A stretch of DNA of 64,000 nt from Euryodendron excelsum (lineage: Eukaryota; Streptophyta; Magnoliopsida; Ericales; Pentaphylacaceae): positions 12,360,001-12,424,000 of the forward strand of contig CM065392.1 in NCBI GenBank assembly GCA_033060915.1, written 5' to 3'. The stretch's first letter is position 1. Every line of letters starts with the position of its first letter. A program made the position numbers and the translations under genes. Positions 35,831-49,175 of this stretch are shown piece after piece. Below the pieces are notes generated by a model, which saw only the letters and a list, made by a program, of their open reading frames with translations, was not told where the DNA came from and made no database searches.

Positions 35831-36987
35831 GTAACCATGAAGGTCACACATAAGCTCCTTAGTCCAATCATAAGAGATAGGCTCAGTTATAGTAACCGTA
35901 AAGGTCACATCTAGACTTTTAAGCCAAAGAACGTCTCCCAACATGACGATAGATTATTTCGTATCCCCTACCGTAGGACCATCGTTGCTAGTTTAGGGTC
36001 TTGCCACGAAAGACCTTACATGTCGATGGTTTATTTCACGTCCTCCATCCTAGGACTATCGGGTTAAATTAAAGTCTCACCACAAAAAAACCTTGAGTTG
36101 GATTCGTACACTAGGAATCTTATATCTACTTTATATAAACGTTCTAGTCCATCGGTTTTAATTCATAACATAAGTATAGCTTGCATGCATTTCAAGGTAT
36201 GACGTTTATACTTAAACATAAATATTGATGCATTGAAAACATATGAAAATCATTGTATGATATGTAATTGAACTTAAAACATTTTGAAAGTAATAGAGTT
36301 TTACTCATGGCATATCATTACTCACCTCTCTCCGATAGAATAGATGCTAAACAAGGTGTCCCTACACAAAATACACATGGAAGTATAGAAATATCAATAC
36401 AAGATTCCAAGGCAAAGTAACAACGTAAAACGAGAACATCAGGTTGAGGTTTGAACATGAAAGCCATGACGTCGACTCCTTCATTGCATCTCAACCACTT
36501 CTCAAGGAAAAGTTTACACTCTAGGTTAGTTTCATTTGAAAATAGGCTTAAAGGGTTTTAATTTGATAGGTCATGGGTTGCAAATATATTTCGGATGAAG
36601 AAGTTATGTCCCATAGAAAATGGACTAAAATTTTGGGAGGCTGACAGAATTTTGGGTCAACTTCAAAATTCAATATCTCTCAATCTATAAGGAATTAGAG
36701 TACAAAATTTATATAGATACAAATTTGTATGAGTCTACTATCCAATACTTCAAACGGTAGAGACTCTTATTGATAATCTCTATGAGTCTACTATCCAATG
36801 CTTCTATGAGTCTACTTTAGGTCATGGAGTCTTACCTTTCTTCAACTTGCCCCAAGTCTTCAATGGCTCCTGTTGTCTTGGGTAGAGACTCTCCAAGCTC
36901 CCTCTCTTCCTTCAATCTTCTTCCTTCTCTTTCTCTTCTCCTCTTCTCCCTCTCTTCTCTGTCTTAACCAGTTATATGAGTGTGTCT

Positions 36988-37020
36988 TAGTGTATGTGTG
37001 TGTGTGTGTATGTGTATATA
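36988..37020 (+). repeat. (TG)n/(TA) microsatellite
   Basis: A GTGTATGTGTGTGTGTGTGT-type run. Confidence 0.85.
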
Positions 37021-37638
37021 AAGATAATACACATGAGGATAATCCCATACGTCTCACTCCATGAGCTTAAGTTACAACATAAACTCTTATTGATAATTTT
37101 TTTAATCCAAATGATGTAATAACTAACATTAAACTATGCATAAACTAAAAATTCACATTAATATAAATAAATAGAGGTTCAGGATATCACAGTTCCGGCA
37201 AACCTGGTGCAAAATGACTGTTTTGCCCCTGGTGGGTCAGTCGCCTTTTCCAGCCACACCGACTCTGGGTATCAAATCAGTAGCCTCTTGGAACATTCTA
37301 GCTGATGTTTCCAGGCCTTTAGTCTTCTTCCGAGACATTCTAAGTCCATCCCGATAGCTCTTCGGCTCGATTGACCGTTTTGCCCCTAATGACCCGGTCA
37401 ACCCTTCCAACACGTCCTGTCATCATTTTTCAAGTCCGTTACCCTTAGGACACTATTCTAAGGGTTTCTGTCATTTTCCAACCCTTTGGGCCATTCTCGG
37501 TCCTTTAAATCATTCTTGGACCTTCCAGAGTCACTCCTAATGAAACCAAGCTAAAAATTGCATGGTAGTCACTAGTACAGGCGCCCAAATCTTTGAAAAA
37601 TACGTTGTTTGCCTACCTTAAAAGGATCCTAAGTGGCT

Positions 37639-37744
37639 GGTGCTACTAGTAGTGGCGCCAAGCCAAAAAATGGCTTGGCACCAGTAGGATTTTTGGCCTG
37701 GCGCCACTACATCAGGCGTTAGTTCAGTCTTTTGTCTATAAATA
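37639..37744 (+). promoter_or_regulatory. Decayed palindrome module and TATA box of element C
   Basis: The left palindrome (37639-37659) has arms GGTGCTACT and AGTGGCGCC with two changes. The middle AGCCAAAAAATGGCT is intact. The right palindrome is truncated. TATAAATA is at 37737-37744. Confidence 0.7.
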
Positions 37745-40700
37745 CAAAGCCTCCTCCAGCATGAAAAGGGTCTACAAACTCAGTTCAAAAACCCTGCTCT
37801 TCGATATACAGAGCTCGAAGTCCTTCCAAACCTTAGTTCCCTTTAGGTTCTTCAAACCTTAGCCTCCATATACCAAACCCTGGCCTCTATACACCAAACT
37901 CTAGCATACATACACTCTTATACACTAATATACTAACCTCCAAAACCTCCATTGAAGACTTGAAGTGCTACACTTGGAAGCTCTTAAAGATCAAAGCGGA
38001 GATTGAAGTAAAGCAAGCAAGTAAAGCAAAGCAAATAAAAGAAGATGCAAGGTAGGTTTCTTATTTATGTTTACACACTTCCCCCCTCTCTCTTCTCTCT
38101 CCTAACCCACTTGGGTTTTCTTCTATTTTAATCCTCATCTTCTATCCCCCCCCCCTTTTCTTTCTTGTATGCTCGAAATAAGGGACTCCTTGATTCATGT
38201 GTAGGATTAGGCTATTGAAAGTCACCATGTTGGGGGCTTTCTCTTAGTCTAACCGGAGACCATGTGAGTTCGGCTCCCTTGATTATATGGTGAAACCTTT
38301 AACCTTGTATGTTCATGACCCCAACTTGCATTGTGCATATCATGATCATGCATCTCTCTAAAAATTAATTTTCAAACTTGTTTTCAAAACTTGCATAAAA
38401 AATCGTTTTCAAAACTTGTATTAAGTCTTCTTTTTCTAAACTTATTTTCAAAATCGCAATCCTAAGGTGATTATAGCCTTTCCATAGTTAGGGTTGCTTT
38501 AGGGAAGTGTTACATTTAAAGTGATTTTCATGGTCCATATTTTCAAATCTTATTGTTTTCAAAACCACAATCCTAGGATGGTTCTAATCCCTTCATGGTT
38601 AGAATTATTTTAGAAAAGTGGGATAATTTTAGAGATTTGTAAAAGTCCATATTCAAACCTCTTTCAAAACTACTTTACACACTTACCTTTCAAAACTTCC
38701 TTTTTAAATCATCTCCAAAATCTCTTTTCAAATCTACTTTCTAAAATCTCTTCTATAATATACTTTCTAAAAACTCTCTCCAATTTTCCTTCCAAAATTG
38801 CTTTCCAAAAATTTTCTTCAAAAAAATTTACTTTCCTAAAAAATCTTTTCAAATTCCTTCCCAAAAGTTCTTTTGAAAAATTCACTTTCTAAAAACTCTC
38901 TTCAAGTTTCCTTTCTAGAAATTCACTTCAAAATATCTACTTTCCAAAAATCTCTTTTTCTTGAAACCCAAGTTAAGCTCTAGAGCCATGGTTAGGAAAC
39001 CCTAATTTTCTCTCTTAAAACATGATATCCAATCTTGCCTCAAAACATAGATTTCCAAAATCTCTATTTTCTACGTCAAATCTTGGATTTCCAAAATTGC
39101 TTTTTCTATGCCAAAACTAGGGCTTTCCAAACCTAAGTTTTTCAAATTTTCTTCTTTCTAATTCTATGTCAAATCAAATCTTTCGTTTTTGAAACTAAAT
39201 CAAATCCTCCGTTTTTTAAAACAAAATCAAATAATCTCTTTTGGGAAATAAAATCCAATCTTTTAATAGAAATCAAATCCAAACCTTTTCCTAATTTCAA
39301 TCTTTTCTAATCTCAATCCTTCTTAATCGAAATCTTTCTAAAATTCCAATCCTTCCTAATCTCATACCTTCCTAAATCTTAAGTTTCCAAAACTTAAACT
39401 TTTAAATCTTTCCTTAAAACTTTAAGTTTCTTAATCTTTCTAAACCCAAACTTTTCCTAATTCTAAAACTTTCCAAATTTCAAACCTTTCTCAAACCTAA
39501 TCAAATCTTTCCTAACAAGGAAACTTTTCAAATTCAAAACTTTCTTAAGTTGAAACTTTCTAAATTCAAAATTTTCCAATTTCAAAACCTTTCCTATTTT
39601 AAACTCTGTTAATTCGAAACTTTCCTAAAACGAAACTTTCCTAAAACGGAACTTTTCTATTTTGAAACTCTCCTAATTTTAATCTTTCCTAGACTCCAAC
39701 TCTCCATGTTTTCTAACTCAAATTTTTCAATCAAATCTTTCTTAATCTCAAGTCTTTCTTAAGTCCCATCTTTCCTAAGTCTAGATTTCCTAAAACCAAG
39801 TTTTCCAAACCAATCTTTTTAAATCTGCCAAGTTAATTTCAAATCGAAGTTCAATTTTTAATTGTCAAATCCCAGTTCCAAATCAAACTCTTTTTCAAAT
39901 CAAACCTTTTATTTTTTATCGGACTCTTGTCCGAATTATGACTGACTTGATTCCCAAAAAGGGATACGTAGGCAACCCTCATGGGTGCGGTCATAACTTT
40001 TTTTAAATCTTCAATTCCACAACCTTTTTCAAGATTTTATTTTCACAACCTTTTTTCAAGTTTCTAATTCCATAACTTTTCTTAAGCTTCCAATTCCATA
40101 ATTTATTTCAAGTTTCTAATTCCAAAATCTATTTTCAAATCCCTGTTTCCATTTTCTAGAACTCTCTTTCGAAAATCAAATCTATCTTTCTAAAACCTAT
40201 TCTCTGATTTTAAATCAAGTCTTCTTTTCAAATCTATTTCAAATCAAATCAAGTTCTTTTCAAATCTATTTTCAAAGTCAAAGTCTTTCCTTGTACTTGC
40301 ATATCATGCATCATGTCAAATTTTTTTTCAAAGTTCTTTTCTAAAAGTGGATAGTTTTGGACATATATTAATCGAAGATTCTAAATGAATAGGGTGAATC
40401 GACATGAAGGTACCGCAAGGATCGACATGAAAGTACCGCAAGGACAGGGTAGGGTAATGGCTTAGTGCGTCTTTCCTATACGTAACCAACCTCCGAACTT
40501 AGATCACTGTTTTCAAAGACCAAATGGAGTTATTTTCAAAAAAGGGATTAAATATTTTCAAAGGTTGCCAAATAACCTCTTTTCTTAAAAACCCTCTCTT
40601 GAGGAAGTGTTTTCAAAATCTTTTAAAAAAACCCTAAGTGTAATCTTCGGATTGTGCTTAGTTTTAGGTGACCTAACTCACTTTAATAAAGTTAGGTGGT

Positions 40701-40950
40701 GACTCCAAATGTTTTTCCAAAAACCCTTAATTCAAATCAAATTTTCAATTCAAACTTAGTTGCACTCATTCTTCTAAGAGGATGAGTTCTAACGAGAGAC
40801 CACTGTGTTTCTCTCACTTGTCTTTTTCGGGTGCGAAAAATTGGGGCACGACAGTTGTGGATTGTGAATTGACTTGTTGAGGCGCAAATTGTCAATTTGT
40901 TTGTGCATTGCATAATATTTTGTATTCCTGACTCAATCGGTAGGCATTAA

Positions 40951-41301
40951 AGAGTGGACCCCAATAGCCATTCCCCTATGCTTGGTAACTCATTTTCACA
41001 CTCATCATCATCTCAACACATTAATATAGGCACAATGGAGTATTCTTCTCAATGGGTTGAGAATGGTGGTAATGGGGGCGTTCATGGTTATGGTGGTGTG
41101 GAAGTACCTTCTTGTCGGTCTCTTAGAGATTACATTCGAGCTACTGAGATTAGAGCCCAAGAACCATCTTGCCGGTCTCTTAGAAATTGCATTCGCGCTA
41201 ATGGCCAAATGGAGCCTTTTATACCAACTCCTAGTCTGGATGATGTAACCAATTCAACCTTGCTAGGGGCCATAAGGGGACTTTTTCCCATCATTATCTA
41301 A
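40951..41301 (+). pseudogene. Gag-like open frame of element F, part 1
   Basis: The frame opens after a TAA at 40948 and has no ATG until 40978, so the recorded start is not real. It encodes a Ser/Gly-rich stretch and then a direct repeat of 19 residues, PSCRSLRDYIRAT followed by PSCRSLRNCIRAN. After 41301 further coding-like sequence (AFGEDPRLVSLERTF, then an acidic Glu-rich stretch to 41775) lies in shifted frames. The position after the primer site suggests gag, but I see no zinc knuckle and do not recognise the family. Insertion K interrupts the acidic stretch. Confidence 0.4.
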
Positions 41302-42260
41302 CCTCACCTCAATCTTACTAAGAGCCATTTGACCATTATCATGAATCACCATATATATGTCACTACCATGAGCATATTGACTATCCAACCTCACCCAATA
41401 AGGCTTTTGGGGAGGATCCCCGACTAGTGTCTCTCGAACGGACATTTGTTAGCCAACTCAAAAGGTTAATTGATCTTATTCTTGGAAACCTTGAATGTTC
41501 AAGAGACAACCACCAATCAAGAGAGTTTTAATGAAAACCACCTTAATTTTAACCCTAACTAAGAGCGAGTCCATCCCATCACTAACCTTAGAAATGAAGG
41601 TATTATTGATCAAATCATCCTTCTCCAAGAGTTTGAGTCTAGGGAAGAAGCTCGTAAGGTAAGTGAGGAATTTATTGAAGATCATGATTGGGATAAAGAA
41701 CCTGAGAGGGTGGAGCCCATGATCGAGGCTTCCGAGCAAAAAGAGAGTGAGGGGGAAGATAGTGAGAGAAAAGAGTGTTGCCCCAAAAAGTAACCCAAGA
41801 GGGGGGGGTGAATTGGGTTTTACAAAAATTAAATCAATTAAGATTAAGTAAAATCAATCTAATCAATGGAACAGTAGTTCAAGATGTATGCAATACAATG
41901 TAAGTAATAATGAAATGAAAACAGAGCACAAGAGAGCACACCAAGAATTATCGAGGTTCAACCACAACTTGTGGTCTACGTCCTCACCCCAAGATCCCTT
42001 GAAGTCTCCTTCCATTAAGCAATCTCCAATTACAAAGTAGATGCTGATTTCCAAAGTGCTCAGCTCACTTTTACACAAGAACTTCTTTCTAAGTTCTTCC
42101 GGCCACCAAGTGGTTTTGTCCAAGATCCACTTTAACTTATAAGTGTTTTTCTTTTACAAGAGAATACTATAACTCTCACTTATAAGTATATGAAAGATAT
42201 ACAAACGAAATACAAACTCTCTATGAAGAGTAGATGGGAATTGAATAGCTCACTAATTAC

Positions 42261-45200
42261 TGTCGCGCTCAGATTTTTCGCACTTGAGGAATACACACAC
42301 AAACGGAAAAAATATTGTACTCTCTCGTTAGAACTCACCCTCCTAGAAAAATGAGTGTGACTAGATTTGAATAAAGGGCTTTTGGAAAAGATTTGGAGTC
42401 GCCACCTAACTTGATTAAGGCGAGTTAGGTTACCTAAAAACTAAGCATAATCCAAAGACTACACTTAGGGTTTTTGAAAATACCACCTCAAGAGAGGGTT
42501 TTTAAGAAAACACGTTGTTTGGCAACCCTTGGAAAACATTTAGCCCTTTTTAGAAAATAACTTCTTTTGGTCTTTGAAATCAGTGATCCTAGGTTCGGAG
42601 GTTGGTTACGTGTAAGGAAGACACACTAAGCCATCACCCTACCCCTCCCTTTCGGTACCTACATGTCAATCTACCTTAGATTCACCTATGAGAGTCTTCA
42701 ACTAACAAATGTTCAATCCTATCCACTTTTGAAAACAATGTTTAGGAAAAAAAATATGATGCATGATATGCAAGTGCAAGAAAAGAAAGTTGAAAAATAG
42801 ATTTGGAAGGAGATTTGAAAAGAAGAATTTGATTTGATTTTAGAAGAGAGATTTGAAAGGATAGATTTGAAATTGAAAAGTTTTAGAAATTGGAAATTGA
42901 GATTTGAAAATAGATTTTTGAATTTGGAAATTGGAAATAAAACATAGAATTGGAAACTTGAAGAAGATGGTAGAATTGGAGATTGGAAAGAAACTGTAGA
43001 AATAGAAATTGAAAGTTGTTATGGAATTTGAGATTTGAAAAAGGTTGTGACCGCACCCATGAGGGCTACTTACGTATCCTTTTGGAGGAATCAGGTCAGT
43101 CGTAGTTAGGACACGAGTCCAATTGAAAATAGAAGAGTTGATTTGAAAGAAAGAGATTGAATTGGAAATTGGATTGGAAGATTGAGAGATTGAACTTTGA
43201 TTGGAAGATTTGAAAAGATTTGATTTTGAAAGACTTTGTTTTAGAAAACCTAGAAAGACTTGAGACTTAGAAAAGAAGGATTTGATTTGACTTGGAAAGA
43301 TTTTAAAGAAGAATTGACTTGAATACTTGGACTTGGAAGATTAGGAAAGTTTAGAATTTTGGAAAGATTCGGATTAGGAAAGTGTCATTTTAGGAAAGTT
43401 TTGGAATTAGGAAAGTTTTGAATTAGGAAAATGCCATTTTAGGAAAGATTTCGAATTGGGAAAGTTTTCGAATTAGGAAAGTTTTGAATTAAGAAAGTTT
43501 CGACTTAGGAAAGTTTTGAATTTAGAAAATTTCAACTTAGGACAGTTTTGAATTTGGAATGTTTCAACTTAGGAATGTTTTGAATTTGGAATGTTTTGAA
43601 ATAGGGAAGTTTTGAAAATTGGAAAGTTTAGAAAACAAGGAAATTTTGAAAATAAGAAAGTTTTGAGTTTAGAAAGTTTTGGATTTAAAAAGATTTGAAA
43701 TCTAGAAAGTTTAAGATTTAGAAAGTTTTAGAGTTTAAGTTTTAGAAAATCTTGAGATTAGGAAAGGTTTAAGTTTAGGAAAGATTTGAAAACTTGGATT
43801 TGGAAAGTTAAGATTTGGAAATGGGTAGAATTAGGAAAGGGTTGAATTAGGAAAGATGTGGAAGTTGAGTTTTAAAATTTAGGAGAGATTTTCAAGTTTA
43901 AGTTTTAGAAACTTAAGATTTAGGAAAGTAGAAGATTAGGAAGGATTTGAATTAGGAAAGATTTGGATTAGAAAGGGATTGGATTTTGTTTTAAAAGGGA
44001 AGGTTTGATTTTGTTTCCAAAAACGGAGGATTGGATCTAGTTTCCTAAATGGGAAGATTTGATTTGACAAGGATTTGGAAAGGGAAAGTTTTAGAAACCC
44101 TAGATTTAGAAGTGCATAGTTTTGATGTAGAAAATAGGTTTTGGAAATATGCAATTTTGATGTAGAAAATAGGGGGTTTTGGAAACCTAGGTTTTAAGGC
44201 AAGTTTGAAAACCATATTTTTGGAAAGAAAATTAGGGTTTTCTAATCGTGGGTTCTAGGGCTTGACTTGGGCATCAAGAAAAGGGATTTTTGGAAAGTGC
44301 ATTTTGGAAACGAAGATTTTTAGAAGGGAGTCCTAGAGAGGAGCTTTTGGAAAGAAGATTTTGAGAAGAGAGTTTTTAGAAAGATTTTTGGTAGAAGATT
44401 GCTGGAGAGAGTTTTTGGAAAGATTTTTAGGGAGAGTTTTTAGAAAGTGGATTTTGGAAAGGAGTTGAAAAAAGGAGTTTTGAAAAATAGATTTTTGAGG
44501 GAGTTTTTGAAAACAACTTTGAAAAGGAGAGTTTTAGGAAAGTATGTTGAAAAAGAGATTTTTAAGAAGAGAGATTTTTTGAAAAGAGGGTTTTTAGAAG
44601 GTATAAAAACATCTCACTTTCCTAAAGCAATTCTAACCATAAGAAGGTTAGGACCACTTTAGGAAAGTGGTTTTGAAAATATGGACCATGAAAGTCACTT
44701 TAAATGTAACATTTTCCTAAAGCAATCCTAGCTATGGAAAGGCTAGAATCACCCTAGGATTGTGATTTTGAAAACATGTTTTGAAAAAGGAGATTTTGAT
44801 GCACTTTTGGAAACAAGTTTAATACAATATTTGAAAAACGAGTTTGAAAACGATTTTTGAAAGAATGCAAGATAATGATATGCACAATGCAAATTTAGGG
44901 TCGTGAACATACAAGGTTAAGCCTTCACCACATAATCAAGGGGGCCGAACCCACGTGGTCTCCGGTTAGCCTTAAAAAAAGCCAAGACACGGTGACCCTC
45001 CAATAGTCTAATCCTACACATGGACTGGGAGTTCCCTTGTTTTAAGCATGCAAAGAAAGGGGGGGGAAGAGATAGGGGATTAAAATAGAGAAAACCCAAG
45101 TGGTTTAGGAGAGAGAAGAGAGAGGGGAGAAGTGCAGAAACGTAAAACGAAAGCCTATCTTGTGTATTCTTTATTTTGCTTGGTTTTGCGCGCTTTGCTT

Positions 45201-47530
45201 TCTTTGGTCTTCGCTTCACTTCAGTCTTGATCTTTGAGGGCTTGTCTTTGGTCTTCAAATCTTCATAACTGCAGCAATTCAAGTCTTCAATGGAGGGTTG
45301 GAGCCTAGTGTATAAGTGTATAGGGTGTGTATTAGTGTATATGAGGCTTAGGGTTTGTATATGGTGGCTAGGGTTTGGAAAACCTAAAGAAGCTAGGGTT
45401 TGTGAAGTGTTCGAGCTTTGTATATCAAATTTTAGGGTTTTTTAGACTGAGTTTGCGGACCTCTTTCACGCTGGAGGAGGCTCTGTATTTATACAGATGG
45501 GATAGACTTGGCGCCTGTTGCAGTGACGCTTGACCAATTTTCCTCTTGGCGCCACTAGGAGTGGCGCTAGGCCAATTCTTGGCTTGGCGCCACTACTAGT
45601 GGTGCCAGCCAGTTAGGAAAGTTTATTAGTTGGCAAGCAACGTATCTTTGATTAGATTTGGGCACCTGTACTAGTAACTACCATGCAATTTTTAGTCTGA
45701 CTTCACTAGGAGTGGCTCTGGAAAGTCCGAGAATGATTTGAAGAGGCTGGGAATGACCCGGAGAGCCGAAAAAGGGCAAGAACACTTAAGATAGTGTCCC
45801 GGAGGTTTTTGACTTGAGAAATGAGGATAGTATGCGTCGGAAGGGTTGATCGGGCCTTTAGGGGCAAAACGGTCACTCGGATCGAGAAGCTGCCGGGACA
45901 GACTCGGACTGTCCCGGAAGAAGACTTGAGATTTGAAAACATTATTCAGAATGTTCCAAAAGGTTTCTGGTTTGATACCTAGAGCCGGTGTGGTCGGACA
46001 AGGTAACCGGCCCATTAGGGGTAAAACGGTCATTTCGCACCGGGTTTGTCGGAACTGACTCGGAATGATCCAGAAAGGTAAAGAAAGGTTGAGAATACTA
46101 TAAAAAGCATTCTCAAAAAGTTACCGGTTTGATACCCAAAGCCGGTGTGGTCAAAAAAGGCGACCGGCCCACGAGGGGCAAAACGGTCATTTTGCATCGA
46201 GTTTACCGGAACTGACTCGGAATGATCCAAAAGGATAAATAAAGGTTGAGAACACTATAAAAGCCATTCTCGGGAAGTTATCGGTTTGATACCCAGAGCC
46301 GGTGTGGTCGGAAAAGGAGACCACCCACCAAGGGCAAAACGGTCATTTTGCACCGGGTTTGTCGGAACTGACTCAGAACGATTCGAAAAGGTAAAGAAAG
46401 GTTGAGAACACTGCAAAAAGCATTCTTGGAAAGTTACCGATTTGATACCCAAAGCTGGTGTGGTTTACGAGGCGTTCGGATGCTTAGGGGCAAAATGGTC
46501 ATCTTGACCGGAAAGTCTCGGAATTGGCTCGAAACTGACTAGAAGACACCTAATTATGCCGGATTGCTTTTAAAACAATCTTGAAAGGTTAGACTTACCG
46601 TTCTGAAGACTCAAGTATGGTCTCGAGAAACGTGTTGGAAAAGGCCCAATAGGCAGTTTGGTCATTTTTCACCGAAGTGGGCTAGCAGGCACTGGTGTTG
46701 ACCTAGGTTTTGAGTGTTTCCGCCACTCTGACGGCGGTCGTGTGATGCAGGGGTTTGTTGGCAATTCCTTCTATCGACCTGTTTGCGAGTATTTTCGCTA
46801 CTCTGACGGTTGTGATGTTTGTGAGTATTTCTGTTACTTTAACGGTTCGCGATCATTCCCGAGGCTGCCTGATCTCGGGAAGCTGCTAAAGAAACTTAGG
46901 GCCTGAGAAGTCAATTTTCTCGGAAGGCGTGTCTAAATGGACATTTTTGCAGTGGCGGGCTAGCAGGCACCAAAGGTAGACCGTTCTACCATTTAGGGGA
47001 CTTGGGGTCTCGTACCGGTCGACAGGTTTAAAGGGACTTACCGTTTCGAAGAGATTTTCTTCGAAAAATGCGTCGGACCGTCTCTAGGAATAAATTGTCT
47101 CGAGAGAGGGATTGAAATTGGAAAGGCATGCCTGATTTGGAATAGATTTACCGTCTCGAGAAATAAATTGTCACGAGAGAATGATTGGAATTGGAAAGGG
47201 GTCTTATCGTCTTTGAAAAGACGTGCCTGATTTGGAATTGAAAAGAGGACTTACCGTCTTCGGAAAGACGTCCCTGATTTGGAATAGATTTATCATCTCG
47301 AGGAATCAACTGTCTCAAAAGAGGGGTTGGAGTTGGAATTGGAACGGACAATGCTCCTAATGGCATTTCGGTCATTTTGCCTCTATTTGGGCCTGGCAGG
47401 CCCGCGAAGCAATGGACAGACGGGATTTTGACTTAGAGAGTTGGTTTCGATTGGAATACGTCCATATGGGCTTGAGTACAAGTCTGGACAGAGTGTAGAC
47501 TGCTAAGCGGTCAAAAATGGGGTGCTTACA
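42261..47530 (-). mobile_element. Element G: Tat/Ogre-like solo LTR inside K's 3' LTR
   Basis: On the plus strand it begins TGTCGCGCTCAGATTTTT and ends GGGGTGCTTACA, the reverse complement of B's ends. The flanks are ATTAC (42256-42260) and ACTAC (47531-47535); K's other LTR shows ACTAC as the original target. It is 5.27 kb. The GA-rich tract, telo-boxes (AGGGTTT), TATA box (45486-45493) and palindrome module (45548-45606) appear in mirror order to B. No domains were seen. Confidence 0.85.
45548..45606 (-). promoter_or_regulatory. Triple-palindrome module of element G
   Basis: Palindromes at 45548-45568 and 45586-45606 with a middle GGCCAATTCTTGGCT at 45570-45584. The total is 59 bp as in A and B. 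One arm base is mismatched (AGTGGTGCC). The TATA box lies 54 bp away on the minus-strand downstream side, the same distance as in B. Confidence 0.85.
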
Positions 47531-48454
47531 ACTACCAACTTGAAGACAAACAGAATTTTTAGATTCTTTAGCTCAATCAATCAATAAATGTTATATTTCT
47601 TGTCTATAAATGTATTTAGAGGTTTATATATAAAGCTTTGAATTGATCTCACCCGTTGGAGGTCGTTGGAGGTTCATTAAATGCGCGCCCAGTTCAATAT
47701 AACATTTAAAAATATAGTCGTTAGTCCCCAGGTGTCGACACATCAATTCTGCATTCTTCAGATTTTGTCCACTGTCTCTATATGTCGACACATCACCGAG
47801 AAAATGTTCTTCATGCTTTCCTTGATCAATTTAGCCTCAGATAATCTGGAGATGTTTAAGGGATCTTCTCTTTGAGGTATTATGATAATTTAAAGTTTTC
47901 AATCCATTGTGAGAATATAAGAATGTCTTCAATTCAATTTGGATTGAATACAATTTGGTTTATTCTAAATCTTCTCTTAGAATCTTCAAGAAGTCTTTGC
48001 ACACATGATAAATTCTTCATTTGAATCACCTTCAATCTCTTCAAGTTCAAGTCACCTTCAATCTCTTCGAGTCTAAGTCACCTTCATTGAGTCTTTAGAA
48101 GCTTGATGAAGTCTACTTTTTGAGCATTCTCAATACATATCAACTTTCTTGAATCTTTACAACAATCCTCTTTATAGAGACTTTGCAATCATGATAAATT
48201 CTCTTTTTGAACACCTTTAATCTCTTCGAATGCAAATCAACTGTTTGAAGTTTGAATATGTATAATTACTCTGTTTTGGTGCATGACTCAACTTTTGGTG
48301 CATTACTTGAACTTGTAAATGTTGTGCACCCATTTTGATATGAATTAGACTTTAAGTCTAAATTATAATCGTTATTAATCTGCACACTAATTAAATGTAT
48401 TAATAAACTAACACAAGGTTTAGTTATTATCAAAATCAAGGCGTAGAGTCAACA

Positions 48455-48469
48455 ATCTCTCCCTTTTTG
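48455..48469 (-). other. Polypurine tract of K
   Basis: The minus strand reads CAAAAAGGGAGAGAT directly before the 3' LTR start TGTTGACTC. This primes plus-strand DNA synthesis in retroelements. Confidence 0.8.
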
Positions 48470-49170
48470 ATCATGACAAAACCTTTGCAAAAACAAACTA
48501 TATAAGATGAAATGAAATAGATAGAATATAATTTCTTACCAGAGAAAACTCCCCTTTGTTTTGCAATTGATGCTTCCAAGAAAAAATATCTTTTCTTTTG
48601 TTTGATTAGCAAAAATAGATCTCAATTTCGAAAAGAGTTTTTATCAGTCAATTTCAAAACAGGTTAAGGGAAATAATTCCTTTATCATGTTACTCCCCCT
48701 AAAAACATGCTTTATAAGATTTCATGTACTATATCATGCAACGTTCATTATTTCAATCATTCATCAATTATTCATTATTTAACAACAATCAACATTCATC
48801 TTTTAACATCATTCAATGTTCAATCTTCTCACCAAGTTCAATCTTCTCAGCATTTTCTTTCAGCTCTTCTCCCTCTTTTTGTCAATTCATCAAAAAAAAA
48901 TAAAAAATATATGATTACAAAGACAGGTACAATAGCAAAAAATTTTATAATAAGATAATTTGTATAAGCAAGGAAGCATGCATTCAATCAACAAGGCCTC
49001 AAGCTACAACAACAGAGTTATATTTCATTCACAAAAGGCATTACAAATGAGTAGACAAGGATCATTCATAAAATATTACAAAAAAACATTTGTCTTTGAG
49101 GCTGACACGCCATCCTTTAACAAAATTGCATACATATGCAAGAATGAAAATGCAAATGGAATAGAGAGAG
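48470..49170. other. 3' untranslated part of K
   Basis: AT-rich, no conserved protein. Open frames at 48707-48958 and 48960-49334 are on the strand opposite to K and show no known motif. Confidence 0.5.
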
Positions 49171-49175
49171 AGGGG

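Larger units (their letters stand above)
27445..37191. mobile_element. Element E: solo LTR of about 2.96 kb inside C, interrupted by D
   Basis: C is broken inside CCGAGTTAGTTCC and resumes at AGTTCCGGCAAACC, leaving a perfect duplication GTTCC (27440-27444 and 37192-37196). The insert begins TTTCACGCCTCGTAACCCGG, apparently a mutated TGTCACG start, and ends GGATATCACA. After removal of D, about 2.96 kb remain with no coding capacity. I read it as a gypsy-type solo LTR; the orientation is unproven. Confidence 0.7.
26424..40853 (+). mobile_element. Element C: long Tat/Ogre-like solo LTR inside F, interrupted by E
   Basis: It begins TGTAAGCACTC and ends GGGGCACGACA. The flanks are GTTAT (26419-26423) and GTTGT (40854-40858), a duplication with one later change. 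Without insertion E it is about 4.7 kb. It aligns with B, G and H from both ends inward, including GAATTATGACTGACTTGATT, the GGATACGTAGGCAACC phrase and GTTAGGTGGTGACTCC near the 3' end. More substitutions than in B or H suggest an older copy. Confidence 0.85.
41776..48454 (-). mobile_element. 3' LTR of K, interrupted by G
   Basis: About 1.40 kb remain after removing G and one duplicated 5-mer. Its sequence is colinear with 60940-62363 with scattered differences and small indels. The uninterrupted 5' LTR shows the pre-insertion site CACTAACTACCAACTTG, which proves where G landed. Confidence 0.85.

Noticed and set aside
36860..37064. Opposed open frames over a TG/CTT microsatellite
   Set aside because: Composition follows the simple repeat; no domain.
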